Assembly: GCA_947490035.1 (NCBI GenBank) | Contig: CANLGS010000004.1 | Coordinates: 1 to 24,879 of the forward strand | DNA: 24,879 nt | DNA from: Gemmataceae bacterium | Lineage (GTDB): Bacteria > Planctomycetota > Planctomycetia > Gemmatales > Gemmataceae | Reading direction: 5' to 3' | Shown here: piece after piece, positions 24,695 through 24,879 of the stretch | Numbering within the stretch: position 1 is the stretch's first letter | Layout of the letters: each line of letters begins with the position of its first letter | Position numbers and translations under genes: made by a program | Notes under the pieces: generated by a model | What the model saw: the letters and a program-made list of their open reading frames with translations, nothing else | What the model was told of the DNA's origin: nothing | Databases searched by the model: none

Positions 24695-24768
24695 CGGGCG
24701 GCCCCGTCGCAGGAGGGGTATCGGGTGCGGACCTAGATGACCGTTTCACAAGTTCGCCGCCAGTGGAC

Positions 24769-24796
24769 TGGACAGTGATTCGATTGTTGGCATAAA
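24769..24796 (+). promoter_or_regulatory. Predicted promoter for the gene at the right edge
   Basis: TGGACA (24769-24774, five of six matches to the -35 consensus) and CATAAA (24791-24796, four of six to -10) are separated by 16 bases, about 30 bases before the first ATG at 24828. Confidence 0.45.
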
Positions 24797-24827
24797 CTGC
24801 ACCCTCGCCTGACCTGAAGGCCGCAGG

Positions 24828-24879
24828 ATGCCGCCAATGCCCCGTCCGTTCGCGTCCACCGTGGTTCTTTCCGCCGAGC
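24828..24879 (+). CDS. Start of a gene cut by the right edge
   Basis: An open frame begins at ATG 24828 (MPPMPRPFASTVVLSAE) and runs off the window. A second in-frame ATG lies at 24837. An AGG stands just before the first ATG, and a plausible promoter lies upstream. It is divergent from the kinase-tubulin gene. Too little is present to name a family. Confidence 0.4.
   Translation, partial: MPPMPRPFASTVVLSAE

Noticed and set aside
22400..24736. 778-codon plus-strand frame opposite the kinase-tubulin gene
   Set aside because: Antisense of clear kinase and GTPase motifs; Arg/Val/Gly/His-rich without domains.

Overview
The window looks like chromosomal DNA from a Gemmata-type planctomycete (family Gemmataceae). 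The base composition is GC-rich, and the gene families are planctomycete hallmarks: a PSCyt1/PSCyt2/PSD1 (DUF1549/DUF1553) gene paired with a DUF1501 gene, a TIGR03067-like lipoprotein, a ThuA-like secreted protein, tandem FHA domains, and a very large Ser/Thr kinase. Short palindromic repeats lie between, and twice inside, genes. I saw no rRNA, tRNA or CRISPR array.

Region 1 (about 1-6010, all minus strand) is the wreck of an exopolysaccharide/exosortase locus. In transcription order it held an exosortase (one-base deletion in a G run), a VanZ-like membrane protein (still open, with three VanZ motifs), an ABC-2 polysaccharide export permease whose 5' end is spliced through a 38-bp inverted repeat to what looks like the 3' end of its ATPase partner, an FkbM-type methyltransferase (in-frame TAA plus a frameshift), a GT-B glycosyltransferase (in-frame TAG plus a 7-bp tandem duplication), and a GT2 glycosyltransferase (one-base deletion, running off the left edge). 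At least seven lesions fall in about 5 kb. I found none in the roughly 15 kb of coding sequence to the right, which favours real decay over uniformly poor sequence. Four unrelated palindromic repeats sit in or beside these genes.

Region 2 (6338-9362, plus strand) holds a tandem-FHA protein, a TIGR03067-like lipoprotein and a small SLOG/DUF2493 protein. It ends with a gene-less 419-bp segment bounded by perfect 17-bp terminal inverted repeats, probably a MITE.

Region 3 (9363-15448, plus strand) holds the cytochrome-type PSD1 protein and its DUF1501 partner, separated by a hairpin. Next is a two-gene module resembling a toxin-antitoxin operon (84-aa coiled-coil protein, then a 105-aa RelE-like protein, ATGA overlap) with a perfect 13-bp-arm palindrome over its predicted promoter. 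Two large palindromes and a secreted ThuA-like protein follow.

Region 4 (15515-24879) holds an unrecognised 180-aa protein downstream of a TolC-like lipoprotein (minus strand), a divergent large MscS-family channel with a long coiled-coil N-terminal region (plus), and a 1190-aa minus-strand protein that joins a Ser/Thr kinase domain to a tubulin/FtsZ-like GTPase domain and a long uncharacterised C-terminal region. A 38-bp-arm hairpin separates the last two. The first codons of a plus-strand gene lie at the right edge behind a plausible promoter. The kinase-tubulin fusion and the small operon with its palindrome are the best candidates for poorly described biology. The decayed locus is the most striking structural observation.
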